A stretch of DNA of 30,273 nucleotides, from contig NZ_LT840184.1 in the NCBI RefSeq assembly GCF_900177425.1, positions 5,608,730 through 5,639,002 of the forward strand, written 5' to 3'. Source of the DNA: Paenibacillus uliginis N3/975 (GTDB lineage: Bacteria > Bacillota > Bacilli > Paenibacillales > Paenibacillaceae). Below the pieces are notes generated by a model. It was not told the DNA's origin, made no database searches, and was given only the letters and a program-made list of their open reading frames with translations. Shown here one piece after another: positions 16,468-23,119 of the stretch. Position numbers and translations under genes: made by a program. Each line of letters opens with the position of its first letter. Position 1 is the stretch's first letter.

Positions 16468-16542
16468 TTATTTTCGCTTGATTTTAGGCACGACAAATAG
16501 ACCGCTAAAGCGTTTATACCTTCCGGTCTGTGAGCGCCTCAT
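16468..16542 (-). CDS. Possible 24-residue basic peptide
   Basis: An ATG at 16542-16540 opens a 24-codon frame rich in Arg/Lys (MRRSQTGRYKRFSG, ending KIKRK), between the genes at 16234 and 16555. The upstream GGCGG is a poor ribosome binding site. It may be a real mini-gene in this tightly packed operon or chance. Confidence 0.2.
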   Translation of the reverse strand: MRRSQTGRYKRFSGLFVVPKIKRK

Positions 16543-16554
16543 ATGCCGCCGATT

Positions 16555-16770
16555 TTACGTTTTCTGGACATTAACGCCGAGCAAATGGCGCGCCGATCTC
16601 TTCCGTTTCGAGTCTATCCGATACTGTCGCGCATAGATAACTCCGTCCTTCTCGTAAGTTGCCATCTCGATAAAGTCCGGTCGGCTTCGACGGATCTTGC
16701 GCATGACCTCTGGATCTTCCGTGTAAATTGCGTGTTCGCTGTTGTTCAGCTTCCAGATTGCGTTGTCCAT
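16555..16770 (-). CDS. Small phage protein of unknown function
   Basis: 71 residues. GGAG lies 7 bases before the ATG at 16770-16768. The sequence reads naturally (NSEHAIYTEDPEVMRKIRRS, FIEMATYEKDGVIYARQYRI, basic end). Small basic proteins with this EDP-V-x-K-I pattern occur in early regions of Bacillus-group phages; I cannot name a function. It is preceded by the terminator of the replication-like gene. Confidence 0.55.
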   Translation of the reverse strand: MDNAIWKLNNSEHAIYTEDPEVMRKIRRSRPDFIEMATYEKDGVIYARQYRIDSKRKRSARHLLGVNVQKT

Positions 16771-16790
16771 TTGTACACTCCTTTTTGGGC

Positions 16791-16825
16791 ATAAAAATAG
16801 CGCTCGGCTTCGATCTGCCTGCGCT
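16791..16825 (-). terminator. Terminator of the replication-like gene
   Basis: On the minus strand AGCGC, A, GGC pair with GCC, GA, GCGCT around AGATCGAA, followed by ATTTTTAT. Plus-strand arms are 16799-16803 and 16821-16825. The last stem base touches the stop codon of the upstream gene. Confidence 0.65.
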
Positions 16826-17745
16826 TAATTGAATAATACCTTTATTGCGGCTAATGATTCTGCCGATCCTGCGAAGACAATACGCGGATTGACGATGATA
16901 CGACGTTTTCTTTTGTCGTGTACGTTATGCGGTAGATAGAACACCGGCTTTCCGTCGAGTTTAATTGACTCGAGCGCCCGGCGTAACTTCTGCGTATCTT
17001 GATAGTGGAGCAGCGCCGCCAGTCGGTCGAGATCCATCGGTTGTAATCGATCCTCGTCGACCTCTTCCGGATTAAAGCAGACGATATTCGTCGAGAAGCT
17101 CACGAACGGAAGCACCGCATATATCAGCGCCAATTGTTTAACCGCTCGCCCGCCGTACGTTTCGTAAAGCTGGCGCACCGTACTCCGAAACATCCGCGTA
17201 TGACGATAATCATCGAGACTGTAGCCGACTTCGGCCAATACACCGCGATAGAAGACGGACGGGTTAACGTATATATCGCCATACTCTTCCTCGATACTGA
17301 CGATTTCCTCGTCTTGAAGCTTTCGGAAGAACTCCGAGAAGCGTGCGCGGCTCATATTGAGAAGGCGTTCTAATTCCTTTCGATTAATAGGCCTACCGTT
17401 ATCGTATTGAAGGCGTCCGGAATAGCCGGTATATGTGCCGACGTACATAAGGCGCGCCAGATCCGATTGAGTTAACGAAGGGAATCGCTCACCTATCGCC
17501 ATGCAGCCGCCGAATAGTGCGAAAACAAAGCCGCCGTTCTCCTGTTCATGTGCGGCTATTTCCCCTTTCGCTTGAAGGCCGCGTACTTGCTTGTCCGTCG
17601 TCTTCAGCATAATTTCGAATGTGCCGCCGAGTTTGTCGCCAATCTCGTCTTCGATCGCTTGTTTCTGCGCCAGGACTCCGCGCTTTACTGACGGTGTAAG
17701 ATTGGACCATCTTGCGTGTTCTCTTTTGCGGTCAGCTAATGCCAA
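16825..17745 (-). CDS. Winged-helix protein, replication-initiator-like
   Basis: 306 residues from TTG 17745-17743, chosen because AAGGGGTG lies 5 bases upstream; a longer frame from 17799 lacks a site. Residues 95-180 contain a wHTH: FPSLTQSDLARLMYVGTYTG, then GRPINRKELERLLNMSRARFSEFFRKLQD and IYVNPSVFYRG, a pattern seen in RepL-type and other Firmicute phage/plasmid replication or regulatory proteins. The C-terminal half has a second helical domain (VKQLALIYAVLPFVS, LAALLHYQDTQKLRRAL) and ends in a possible winged unit. The upstream 430 bases carry repeated elements. Role as initiator is likely but a transcription regulator is possible. Confidence 0.55.
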   Translation of the reverse strand: MALADRKREHARWSNLTPSVKRGVLAQKQAIEDEIGDKLGGTFEIMLKTTDKQVRGLQAKGEIAAHEQENGGFVFALFGGCMAIGERFPSLTQSDLARLMYVGTYTGYSGRLQYDNGRPINRKELERLLNMSRARFSEFFRKLQDEEIVSIEEEYGDIYVNPSVFYRGVLAEVGYSLDDYRHTRMFRSTVRQLYETYGGRAVKQLALIYAVLPFVSFSTNIVCFNPEEVDEDRLQPMDLDRLAALLHYQDTQKLRRALESIKLDGKPVFYLPHNVHDKRKRRIIVNPRIVFAGSAESLAAIKVLFN

Positions 17746-18176
17746 GTGATCACCCCTTATACTTTGTGAAATTAATAACACCCTGCTTTTCAGGCACAAA
17801 TATGCCGAATTACCCTGCTTTTCGGGAACACGTCGAATCGCTCAGAAGCCGCGTCACACAAGGGATTTCGTCGTTTTCAGCGTTTCTATCCCTCTTATAT
17901 CAGACTATTTCCCTTTAAATCTACGCGATGAAAATATGAGATACATGCCGTGTAATCCGCTGTTATTGTTGTCCGGGGAAAACCGCCCGTCCATCTGTCC
18001 GGCGTTGCCGTCCAGAAACGTGTCATTTCAAAAGCGATTCTTGTACCCTTCAAATGAATACGCGATGAAAATATATGGTACACGACGTCGCCGAAGGCGG
18101 CGGAAGTGTCGGGTGCTCTTCCCGAAGTCTTTTCGTTACGGCGGAATAATTGCGCTATCCTATACATTGCCGCGAC
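17746..18176. other. Non-coding repeat region upstream of the replication-like gene
   Basis: Two families of direct repeats. One pair of about 40 bases lies at 17911-17950 and 18047-18088, sharing the 16-base core TACGCGATGAAAATAT (17922-17937 and 18059-18074), 137 bases apart. A second pair, ACCCTGCTTTTC, lies at 17780-17791 and 17812-17823, 32 bases apart. A 90-codon minus-strand frame crosses the region but has no ribosome binding site. Iterons for an initiator, or operators, would explain the arrangement. Confidence 0.5.
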
Positions 18177-18416
18177 TTAGATGACCGCGCTTCGTCCGTT
18201 AACACGGTGATATACGCTTACCAAGTCCGCGATCTCTCCGTCTGTTAGCGGTATTGATTTACGAATACGCGACTCTACGTGCGGAAGTAATGCCCTTTCG
18301 TCACGTTCGATTGCGCCAAGCAGCGGACATGAAATGCCGGCTTCTCTTGCGAGTTTACCTTGAGACATACCGAGATTCGTACGACAAATGCGAATGATTT
18401 CCGATGTGAGTTTCAT
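18177..18416 (-). CDS. XRE-family HTH regulator
   Basis: 79 residues with a Cro/CI-type helix-turn-helix at 4-55: SEIIRICRTNLGMSQGKLAREAG and ISCPLLGAIERDE. The tail (about 55-79) is short with no dimerisation or protease domain. AAGGAGG lies 8 bases before the ATG. It is the first gene after a region with two perfect palindromes and precedes the replication-like gene, so it may control that gene. It is distinct from the rightward XRE gene at 20633. Confidence 0.8.
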   Translation of the reverse strand: MKLTSEIIRICRTNLGMSQGKLAREAGISCPLLGAIERDERALLPHVESRIRKSIPLTDGEIADLVSVYHRVNGRSAVI

Positions 18417-18559
18417 TTTAATAGCCTCCTTCGTGGTAGTGGTTTATTAATACAGTGGTGCAAATAAAAACGCCACCGTCACGCCGTCAGGTATGCGACG
18501 CGCTGGCAGACTGGATTCATAGTGCGTAACCGCAAACGTATTTGAAATATACGGTATTC

Positions 18560-18615
18560 TTCATAATATGAAACTAACTGACCCCTTAAAATATGGGTTG
18601 CAAAATCATGATTTT
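18560..18615. promoter_or_regulatory. Two palindromes upstream of the leftward XRE gene
   Basis: TTCATAATATGAA (18560-18572) is a perfect 6-1-6 inverted repeat and AAAATCATGATTTT (18602-18615) a perfect 14-base palindrome, 30 bases apart, in an A/T-rich stretch between the genes at 18177 and 18693. They are good candidates for operators; no clear -35/-10 pair was found with confidence. Confidence 0.4.
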
Positions 18616-18692
18616 TGTGATATGTTTAAATAGGACACTTATAAACTTTGTTTTCCTCTCACTGTTCTAAATATACTGTCAACTTGGGACAA

Positions 18693-19673
18693 TTATAATG
18701 AATATATCTCAAGTTTTTTTCTAATTCTCGCCAATCTCTTCCGCGCAGTCTCATACGGTAGCCCACTAACCCGCGCCACATAAGCGCCCGAGACGACATA
18801 TTCCCCTTTCGCTGTGACGTTATAGCCCTCTTCTCTTCCTTCGCGCATGTCCTCTTCTACCGACATAATCAATTTCTGCAGAAACTCCGCATTCTGTTCG
18901 CTCAATTTTTTCGTTAACACCCATTCCGGTATTTCATAACCGATTACGGTCATAAGCGCACTAGAAAATCGAGGCCTCATTCGCCGATCACTCCCGGATT
19001 TACGAACGCGACGCAATCCGTTCCTATTTGCTTGTATGTCATAGTACCGTGTCATAATTGCATCATTTACATAGCTGACGATTTCCCTATCACTTCTATC
19101 AGCATCAACGTACTTGAGGACATACGCTAATGCCTGGCGCATATCTTCCATAACTTCAACACGGATTCGCGCTTCTTCTTGATTTGCTTCCTCTTCTATC
19201 GTGATGACTTTTGTAATTAAACTCCGATATATCTTATACTCTGTTTCATTATGATTATCCTTAAACCGTTGCTCTATCTCGACATCTTTGCTAATGAGCC
19301 AATAAAGCAATTCCGTATTAATTTCAAACGTCAATACGTATCTGTCTGTGTCGATCGGTTCAAACGGTATCCGCATTCCGCAATCCAGAATCAAAATCGA
19401 TAAGTAGCGATTTATCTCAGGATACGCATAACGCTGAGGCTGGCGAATATACCACGCGTTTTTAACAGCTTTCTCTCGTATTGCTTTAATCCTATAAGCG
19501 ATATATAAATGCGGCTCACTCAAGGTTATGCGGATATCGCTTGTTTCAGATGATACATATCTTCGCGTCGGGTCCTCAGTAAAATCGATTTCCTCGACGT
19601 CTTCCATAATACGATCGATTAAGGCAGTATCTTCGGTTTGTTGATATGCATTGATAGTTTGCTTTAAGTCCAC
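18693..19673 (-). CDS. Putative DNA-binding phage regulator of unknown family
   Basis: 326 residues from GTG 19673-19671, with GGAGG 7 bases upstream. The N-terminal 200 residues are helical with two acidic patches (MEDVEEIDFTEDP, ITIEEEANQEEARIRVEV). The last 50 residues resemble a helix-turn-helix (VSGAYVARVSGLPYETARKRLARIRKKL), similar in style to sigma region 4 or a GntR/MarR recognition unit. It follows the sigma-like gene in the leftward operon, after a terminator. No family is recognised; a transcription factor for the structural genes is a reasonable guess. Confidence 0.5.
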   Translation of the reverse strand: MDLKQTINAYQQTEDTALIDRIMEDVEEIDFTEDPTRRYVSSETSDIRITLSEPHLYIAYRIKAIREKAVKNAWYIRQPQRYAYPEINRYLSILILDCGMRIPFEPIDTDRYVLTFEINTELLYWLISKDVEIEQRFKDNHNETEYKIYRSLITKVITIEEEANQEEARIRVEVMEDMRQALAYVLKYVDADRSDREIVSYVNDAIMTRYYDIQANRNGLRRVRKSGSDRRMRPRFSSALMTVIGYEIPEWVLTKKLSEQNAEFLQKLIMSVEEDMREGREEGYNVTAKGEYVVSGAYVARVSGLPYETARKRLARIRKKLEIYSL

Positions 19674-19732
19674 TTAAAAACCTCCACTTCAAAAATGAAA
19701 CGTAAGATCGCTGTTACCCGTATTGTATAACA

Positions 19733-19762
19733 AAAGCGGAAGAGTGTCGCCACACTCTCCGC
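19733..19762 (-). terminator. Terminator of the sigma-like gene
   Basis: GCGGA, a bulged A and GAGTGT (19736-19747) pair with ACACTC and TCCGC (19752-19762), loop CGCC. On the minus strand the stem is followed by TTTTGTT. Confidence 0.75.
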
Positions 19763-19788
19763 AGTTGTCTTTCCGGTCAATGTGATAA

Positions 19789-20358
19789 TTACGCAAGGTA
19801 TTCCGCCAGGTCTCCGTCTATTTCTACGTTATAGTACCGACGTAAACGGCGGAGTGACCTGAGCGCAGTGTTGTGGTGAAGGCCTGCTCGTCCACTTATA
19901 GAGGTAATCGACTCTTTCGCGTTACTACTTAATGCCATATCCGCGATAAGAGCCGCAGTTTTTTCTCCGCTACGATCAATAAGCGCCCGTATAAACTCAG
20001 TCGTGTCTGGTTCGATACGATCGACAGTTCCTCCAAACTCCGCGTCCGATTCTGGGTAATATGTACGTTCCCGCCAACGCGCATTTTTGCGATATATTTT
20101 GAGCCTAGTAAATCGCATACTTACATAGAGTAAACGCCGAATATCCGTAATATTATCTCTACTAGCAAGACCAAACAACACGTCGTCAAAGGAAGCTTCC
20201 GCATCATATACGTCTCCGGCACCACTCGATAATACCTTTGATTTATGCCACGACTTCACATCCGCCAGCGCTATATATAATTCCGTAAAACTCTCGTTAT
20301 CAAGTGCCTGTCTATAACGCAAATAACATTCCTGTGCGTGAACATCTGATACTTTCAT
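19789..20358 (-). CDS. Sigma-70/ECF-like phage regulator
   Basis: 189 residues from ATG 20358-20356, chosen because GGGGGAG lies 5 bases upstream; a 30-residue longer frame from 20448 has no usable site. Residues about 45-105 (YDAEASFDDVLFGLAS, then ITDIRRLLYVSMRFTRLKIYRKNARW) resemble sigma region 2. Residues about 140-180 (TAALIADMALSSNAKESITSISGRAGLHHNTALRSLRRLRRYY) resemble a region-4 helix-turn-helix. It is the first large gene of the leftward operon from the switch promoter, translationally coupled to a 35-codon leader frame. It probably directs transcription of the leftward phage genes. Similarity is judged by eye. Confidence 0.5.
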   Translation of the reverse strand: MKVSDVHAQECYLRYRQALDNESFTELYIALADVKSWHKSKVLSSGAGDVYDAEASFDDVLFGLASRDNITDIRRLLYVSMRFTRLKIYRKNARWRERTYYPESDAEFGGTVDRIEPDTTEFIRALIDRSGEKTAALIADMALSSNAKESITSISGRAGLHHNTALRSLRRLRRYYNVEIDGDLAEYLA

Positions 20359-20462
20359 ATTAACTCCCCCTTTATTTGAGCCAATAGCTGAAGTGCGATC
20401 CAATTTCCACCGCTCGTCCTCACGTATAACCTTCCATTGATTAGACAACCTCCACGAAACAC
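20355..20462 (-). CDS. 35-codon leader frame coupled to the sigma-like gene
   Basis: GTG at 20462-20460 has a perfect AGGAGG 8 bases upstream (plus-strand CCTCCT 20471-20476). The frame encodes 35 residues (MFRGGCLINGRLYVRTSGG at the start) and its TGA overlaps the ATG of the sigma-like gene (ATGA). Either a small protein or a leader that controls translation of the next gene. Confidence 0.5.
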   Translation of the reverse strand: MFRGGCLINGRLYVRTSGGNWIALQLLAQIKGELI

Positions 20463-20550
20463 ACCTGACTCCTCCTAAGATTTAAAAATGGGTACAACAA
20501 ATAAACAGAAAGTTGTGGATTTTTCTGTGAATGCACTGTATACTATTATC

Positions 20551-20610
20551 TGTACGCATAAACGTACAACCTGTGCTTTGATTATACTGTACTCATATGC
20601 GTACAGTCAA
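20551..20610. promoter_or_regulatory. Regulatory switch: two operators and divergent promoters
   Basis: Operator 1, TGTACGCATAAACGTACA (20551-20568), and operator 2, 20586-20607 (ACTGTAC and GTACAGT arms), share the half-site TGTACGCAT. On the minus strand TTGACT (plus 20605-20610), an 18-base spacer and TATAAT (plus 20581-20586) form a strong promoter with operator 2 lying exactly in the spacer. On the plus strand TTGATT (20578-20583) and TACAGT (20602-20607), 18 bases apart, can serve the XRE gene at 20633. Binding at operator 2 would block both. Confidence 0.7.
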
Positions 20611-20632
20611 TACCTTTTTAGGAGGAATTTAA

Positions 20633-20869
20633 ATGGGATTAACAATAAAGGTTACATTCGGTGAAATATTAGAAGAACGAGGGATGTCTTTGAATGAATT
20701 GTCGGAAAGAGCTAATGTTCGACGGGCCGCTTTATCAGAATTAGTGAATGGGAAACGAGAAAATATAAATTTCGAACATATAGTTAAGATTGCAGAAGCA
20801 CTAGATATCTCTGACATTAATCAAATAATTTCATTGGTTAAAGTGGAGGAGAAAAATGATAACGCGTGA
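20633..20869 (+). CDS. XRE-family repressor of the switch (rightward)
   Basis: 78 residues, AGGAGG 7 bases before the ATG. Cro/CI HTH: FGEILEERGMSLNELSERANVRRAALSELVNGK, followed by NINFEHIVKIAEALDISDINQI, the YozG/plasmid-type short repressor layout. It is one of two rightward genes in the element and lies 26 bases from operator 2, so it very likely binds the TGTACGCAT sites, represses the leftward promoter and controls itself. No peptidase domain, so induction would need an antirepressor or proteolysis of another kind. Confidence 0.85.
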   Translation: MGLTIKVTFGEILEERGMSLNELSERANVRRAALSELVNGKRENINFEHIVKIAEALDISDINQIISLVKVEEKNDNA

Positions 20870-21074
20870 TCTCTCGAAGGATGTACACTTCCTAGTAGCA
20901 GCGCTGTCCGAGACGCTAATTTGCGTCTACGAGGAGGACGCCGCATCGGTCTATGTACCTGCGGAAACTGGGTACGTTGATAAATACACACCGAATCATG
21001 TGCGAATCCGGAACGCAGAGACTGGCGCACATACATACTACTCGCGGGATTCAGCGATGTTCCAGCGTATATAG
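20856..21074 (+). CDS. Small unknown protein co-expressed with the repressor
   Basis: 72 residues, start overlapping the repressor gene by 14 bases, GGAGG 6 bases before the ATG. Sequence reads DLSKDVHFLVAALSETLICVY and later VPAETGYVDKYTPNHVRI. Its N-terminal layout (DVHFLVA..ETLICVY) resembles that of the 64-residue protein at 22016-22210 (DIHFYTA..QTAIVVF), so the two may be distant paralogues. Function unknown. A bidirectional terminator follows. Confidence 0.65.
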   Translation: MITRDLSKDVHFLVAALSETLICVYEEDAASVYVPAETGYVDKYTPNHVRIRNAETGAHTYYSRDSAMFQRI

Positions 21075-21081
21075 AACGAAC

Positions 21082-21131
21082 AAAAAACGCCTTGCTGTCG
21101 CTCAATAATAGCGGCAAATTAGGCGTTTTTT
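21082..21131. terminator. Bidirectional terminator between the repressor operon and the FRG gene
   Basis: AAAAAACGCCT (21082-21092) pairs with AGGCGTTTTTT (21121-21131), with an inner stem GTCGCT/AGCGGC. Followed by T on the plus strand and preceded by A, giving a U-tract on either strand; the FRG gene converges from the right. Confidence 0.85.
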
Positions 21132-21173
21132 TTGGTTCCACGTAAAGATGTGGAACTGGACGAAAAAGGGCTT

Positions 21174-21992
21174 CTAAGGAGTCCGGTGTTTATTAACTTC
21201 GTTGAATACGGATCTTACGTATTCATCCCTCATCGAGTGAAGCTTTTTTAACGTTGGCGTAAAAAAATGTGGGTCATTCACGTGTTTTGCTAGTCCTTCA
21301 AGATCAGGAAACAATGTGTAATGATTTACTCCCATTTGACGTAAGAAGTCTCTTGCATCCTCATAAACATCGAAAGTCAGAGATATTTTGAGAAGTTTTC
21401 CTTCTCGAACAAGCTCTCCATTATACTCAAGATCTAGAGGAAGCATTGAGTTACCTTGCAGTGTAAACACGCCTCTTTGAGCAACCATCCTTTTGCTATT
21501 TCTTGCCGGGTAGAGCGCAATGGAGTTTTCAGGAAAATTACTGCGCCTATTCACCAAATCATCATATGAAGGCAAATCTTGGTGAGTTGCATAAGAGGCG
21601 CCCATATTTAGCTTCTCGTTTAAAGATAAGGGGCTTAGAAGCCAAATAGAAGCTGGTTTTTCCAATTCCCAATCTATGAATGCAAAGAATAACGCAGTTG
21701 TAAATGATTCCGTCCAATCTAATAATCTAGTTCTCACTCCGTGGTGTTGCATGATGCTAAGTAGGTTCCAAGAAGATTCACCGTGGTCTAGGTGGCCTAG
21801 GTTAAGGTATTGTTTATACTTTGCCAATTCAGAGCCTAGAAAGTGGTCTATGTTGTCCCACTCTTCTCTAAACAAACCTGAATTTAACTCAAAGTCCATA
21901 TCGGAATGTCCTCTATACCATACTGCTGAATAATTATCTTGAAACTCTTTAACTGTATTAAGGATATTTAACCATTTATCAGAGTAGCCCAT
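21174..21992 (-). CDS. FRG-domain protein, candidate defence cargo
   Basis: 272 residues, GGAGGG 4 bases before the ATG. FRG domain signature: VWYRGHSDMDFELNSGLFR (24-42), LLSIMQHHGVRTRLLDWTES (77-96), TTALFFAFIDW (98-108), and KRMVAQRGVFTLQG near 170. FRG proteins are widespread in prophages and defence islands; their activity is not firmly established. The gene is more A/T-rich than the neighbouring phage genes, lies between terminators and converges on the repressor operon, all typical of a cargo (moron) gene that serves the host or the element rather than virion assembly. Cytoplasmic, no membrane segment. Confidence 0.82.
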   Translation of the reverse strand: MGYSDKWLNILNTVKEFQDNYSAVWYRGHSDMDFELNSGLFREEWDNIDHFLGSELAKYKQYLNLGHLDHGESSWNLLSIMQHHGVRTRLLDWTESFTTALFFAFIDWELEKPASIWLLSPLSLNEKLNMGASYATHQDLPSYDDLVNRRSNFPENSIALYPARNSKRMVAQRGVFTLQGNSMLPLDLEYNGELVREGKLLKISLTFDVYEDARDFLRQMGVNHYTLFPDLEGLAKHVNDPHFFTPTLKKLHSMRDEYVRSVFNEVNKHRTP

Positions 21993-22015
21993 TTTTCCCT
22001 CCGTAAGTTAATTAA

Positions 22016-22210
22016 TTACACCGCATATTCAAACGTACAACTCTCGCGAGGATAACGCTCGCCACCGACCACAACGCAATTCTCCGTTATATCTTCGATC
22101 CGTCCGCTGCCTATTAGCTCGTCCGCAATAAATACGACGATCGCCGTCTGGTTCATTTTCGCGGTGTAAAAGTGGATATCAGAGGTTAGCGGCTTCATAA
22201 AACGATTCAA
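22016..22210 (-). CDS. Small unknown phage protein
   Basis: 64 residues from TTG 22210-22208, with GAGGTG 7 bases upstream; an internal ATG at 22198 is possible. Sequence: MKPLTSDIHFYTAKMNQTAIVVFIADELIGSG, beta-rich, single late Cys. It precedes the FRG gene by 23 bases and probably shares its transcript. Weakly similar in layout to the 72-residue protein at 20856. No function recognised. Confidence 0.6.
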   Translation of the reverse strand: MNRFMKPLTSDIHFYTAKMNQTAIVVFIADELIGSGRIEDITENCVVVGGERYPRESCTFEYAV

Positions 22211-22267
22211 TTCGATTCACCTCGCGTTCGTTACCGAAATTTTACCATATAGCGGTATGTTTGTCCG

Positions 22268-22301
22268 CAAAAAAAACCGCTAACCCGTTAATGGGCGCGG
22301 T
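22268..22301 (-). terminator. Terminator overlapping the 3' end of the gene at 22288
   Basis: ACCGC (22276-22280) pairs with GCGGT (22297-22301), inner CCC/GGG (22284-22286 and 22293-22295). On the minus strand it runs into TTTTTTTTG. The stop codon of the upstream gene (22290-22288) lies in the loop. Confidence 0.75.
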
Positions 22302-22602
22302 CTTCTCCTTTTACTTCCGATAATATCTTCCGGCGAATGTACAAATAAAATTCAAGAAGGTCATTTATTATTTCTTTGGATAACCCAGGTTTATTTTTTG
22401 TAAATTCTTTAAACTCAGCATGAAGAACATTACGATACTGAACAGACGTCCGCGTATAGTTATCCGCAACCTTTTCTTTCAATGGGTTGTAGACTTCAAT
22501 AATAACTTCTTCTCCCCGTTCTTTCTCATCCTTATTAAATATAGGCCCACCAACATACCATGCACTTTTTAATAGATCGTCTCTTAAGTTGTTCTTTGAC
22601 AT
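22288..22602 (-). CDS. Unknown cargo protein, monocistronic
   Basis: 104 residues from ATG 22602-22600, with AGGAGAG about 11 bases upstream. Helical and charged (NNLRDDLLKSAWYVGGPIFNK, GEEVIIEVYNPLKEKVADNY, EIINDLLEFYLYIRRKIL). A/T-rich like the FRG gene. It has its own strong promoter (TTGACG, 16, TATAAC) and its own terminator, so it is expressed as a single gene, likely also in the integrated state. No family recognised; the context suggests an accessory function. Confidence 0.6.
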   Translation of the reverse strand: MSKNNLRDDLLKSAWYVGGPIFNKDEKERGEEVIIEVYNPLKEKVADNYTRTSVQYRNVLHAEFKEFTKNKPGLSKEIINDLLEFYLYIRRKILSEVKGEDRAH

Positions 22603-22682
22603 CGTTGTCTCAACTCTCCTATGTTCTAGTTGCAGCGACAAGGTTAGTCTATCACGTTACATAGAAGTTCGTAAATATTTTT

Positions 22683-22718
22683 TTGACATCGTTATAATTT
22701 CGTGATATAATACGTCAA
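22683..22718. promoter_or_regulatory. Overlapping opposed sigma-A promoters
   Basis: Plus strand: TTGACA (22683-22688), 17-base spacer, TATAAT (22706-22711), a perfect consensus. Minus strand: TTGACG (plus 22713-22718), 16-base spacer, TATAAC (plus 22691-22696), serving the gene at 22288. The two overlap almost completely, so only one can be occupied at a time. Confidence 0.85.
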
Positions 22719-22966
22719 TTTTCGTTGATCGTGCGTCAAATTGCGTTTGTTTTGCGTTCGATCACACAGGATGCCTGAAAGTTGACCGCTATTTCGCGTC
22801 ACATCAACGGTTTACCGGGTTTACGTGGATTACCGGTTATGTCCGTTTTAGCGAAAATCACCGCGAAATAAGCGCCTGTATGTGTCAGTCATCCGCTAAT
22901 ACTCCGACGCAATCAGAACACCTATTTCCGCGGCTTGATTCGCTATACCGTACCGAATATGCACAC
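22719..22966 (+). other. Candidate structured RNA or origin: nested inverted repeats downstream of a consensus promoter
   Basis: No frame here has a ribosome binding site. Three nested inverted repeats share one centre: ATTTCGCG (22791-22798) with CGCGAAAT (22862-22869); AACGG (22806-22810) with CCGTT (22843-22847); ACCGG (22814-22818) with CCGGT (22833-22837). CGTCAATTTTCG and CGTCAAATTGCG (22713-22724, 22734-22745) form a direct repeat near the transcription start. The plus-strand promoter at 22683 points into this region. No U-tract terminator was found. Confidence 0.5.
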
Positions 22967-23104
22967 TTATCGAAGGGATACTGGTATTCCGTTAAACAAC
23001 ACGTACAGTATTATAGCCGCGATTATGATGCCGAAGAATACGCCGGTCATTGTGTCCGCCGTTCCGACCGGTTCCGGCTCGTCGAGTTTATTTCGATCAT
23101 CCAT
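22967..23104 (-). CDS. 45-residue single-pass membrane peptide
   Basis: ATG 23104-23102 with AAGGTGG 8 bases upstream. An acidic N-terminal half (MDDRNKLDEPEPVGTADTM) is followed by one hydrophobic helix (GVFFGIIIAAIILYVLF) and a short tail. It lies 15 bases after the replication gene and is almost certainly co-transcribed with it and the integrase. Small membrane peptides next to replication genes can anchor replication or exclude other phages; here function is unknown. Confidence 0.65.
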   Translation of the reverse strand: MDDRNKLDEPEPVGTADTMTGVFFGIIIAAIILYVLFNGIPVSLR

Positions 23105-23119
23105 GCGATAGCCCACCTT

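Noticed and set aside
16571..16792. Alternative 73-codon frame overlapping the gene at 16555
   Set aside because: The 16555-16770 frame has a correctly spaced ribosome binding site and natural composition; this one does not.
17895..18167. 90-codon minus-strand frame over the direct repeats
   Set aside because: No ribosome binding site; the two DNA repeats fall in different frames, which shows selection on DNA rather than protein.
17746..18176. CRISPR array
   Set aside because: Only two copies of each repeat, unequal spacing and no cas genes.
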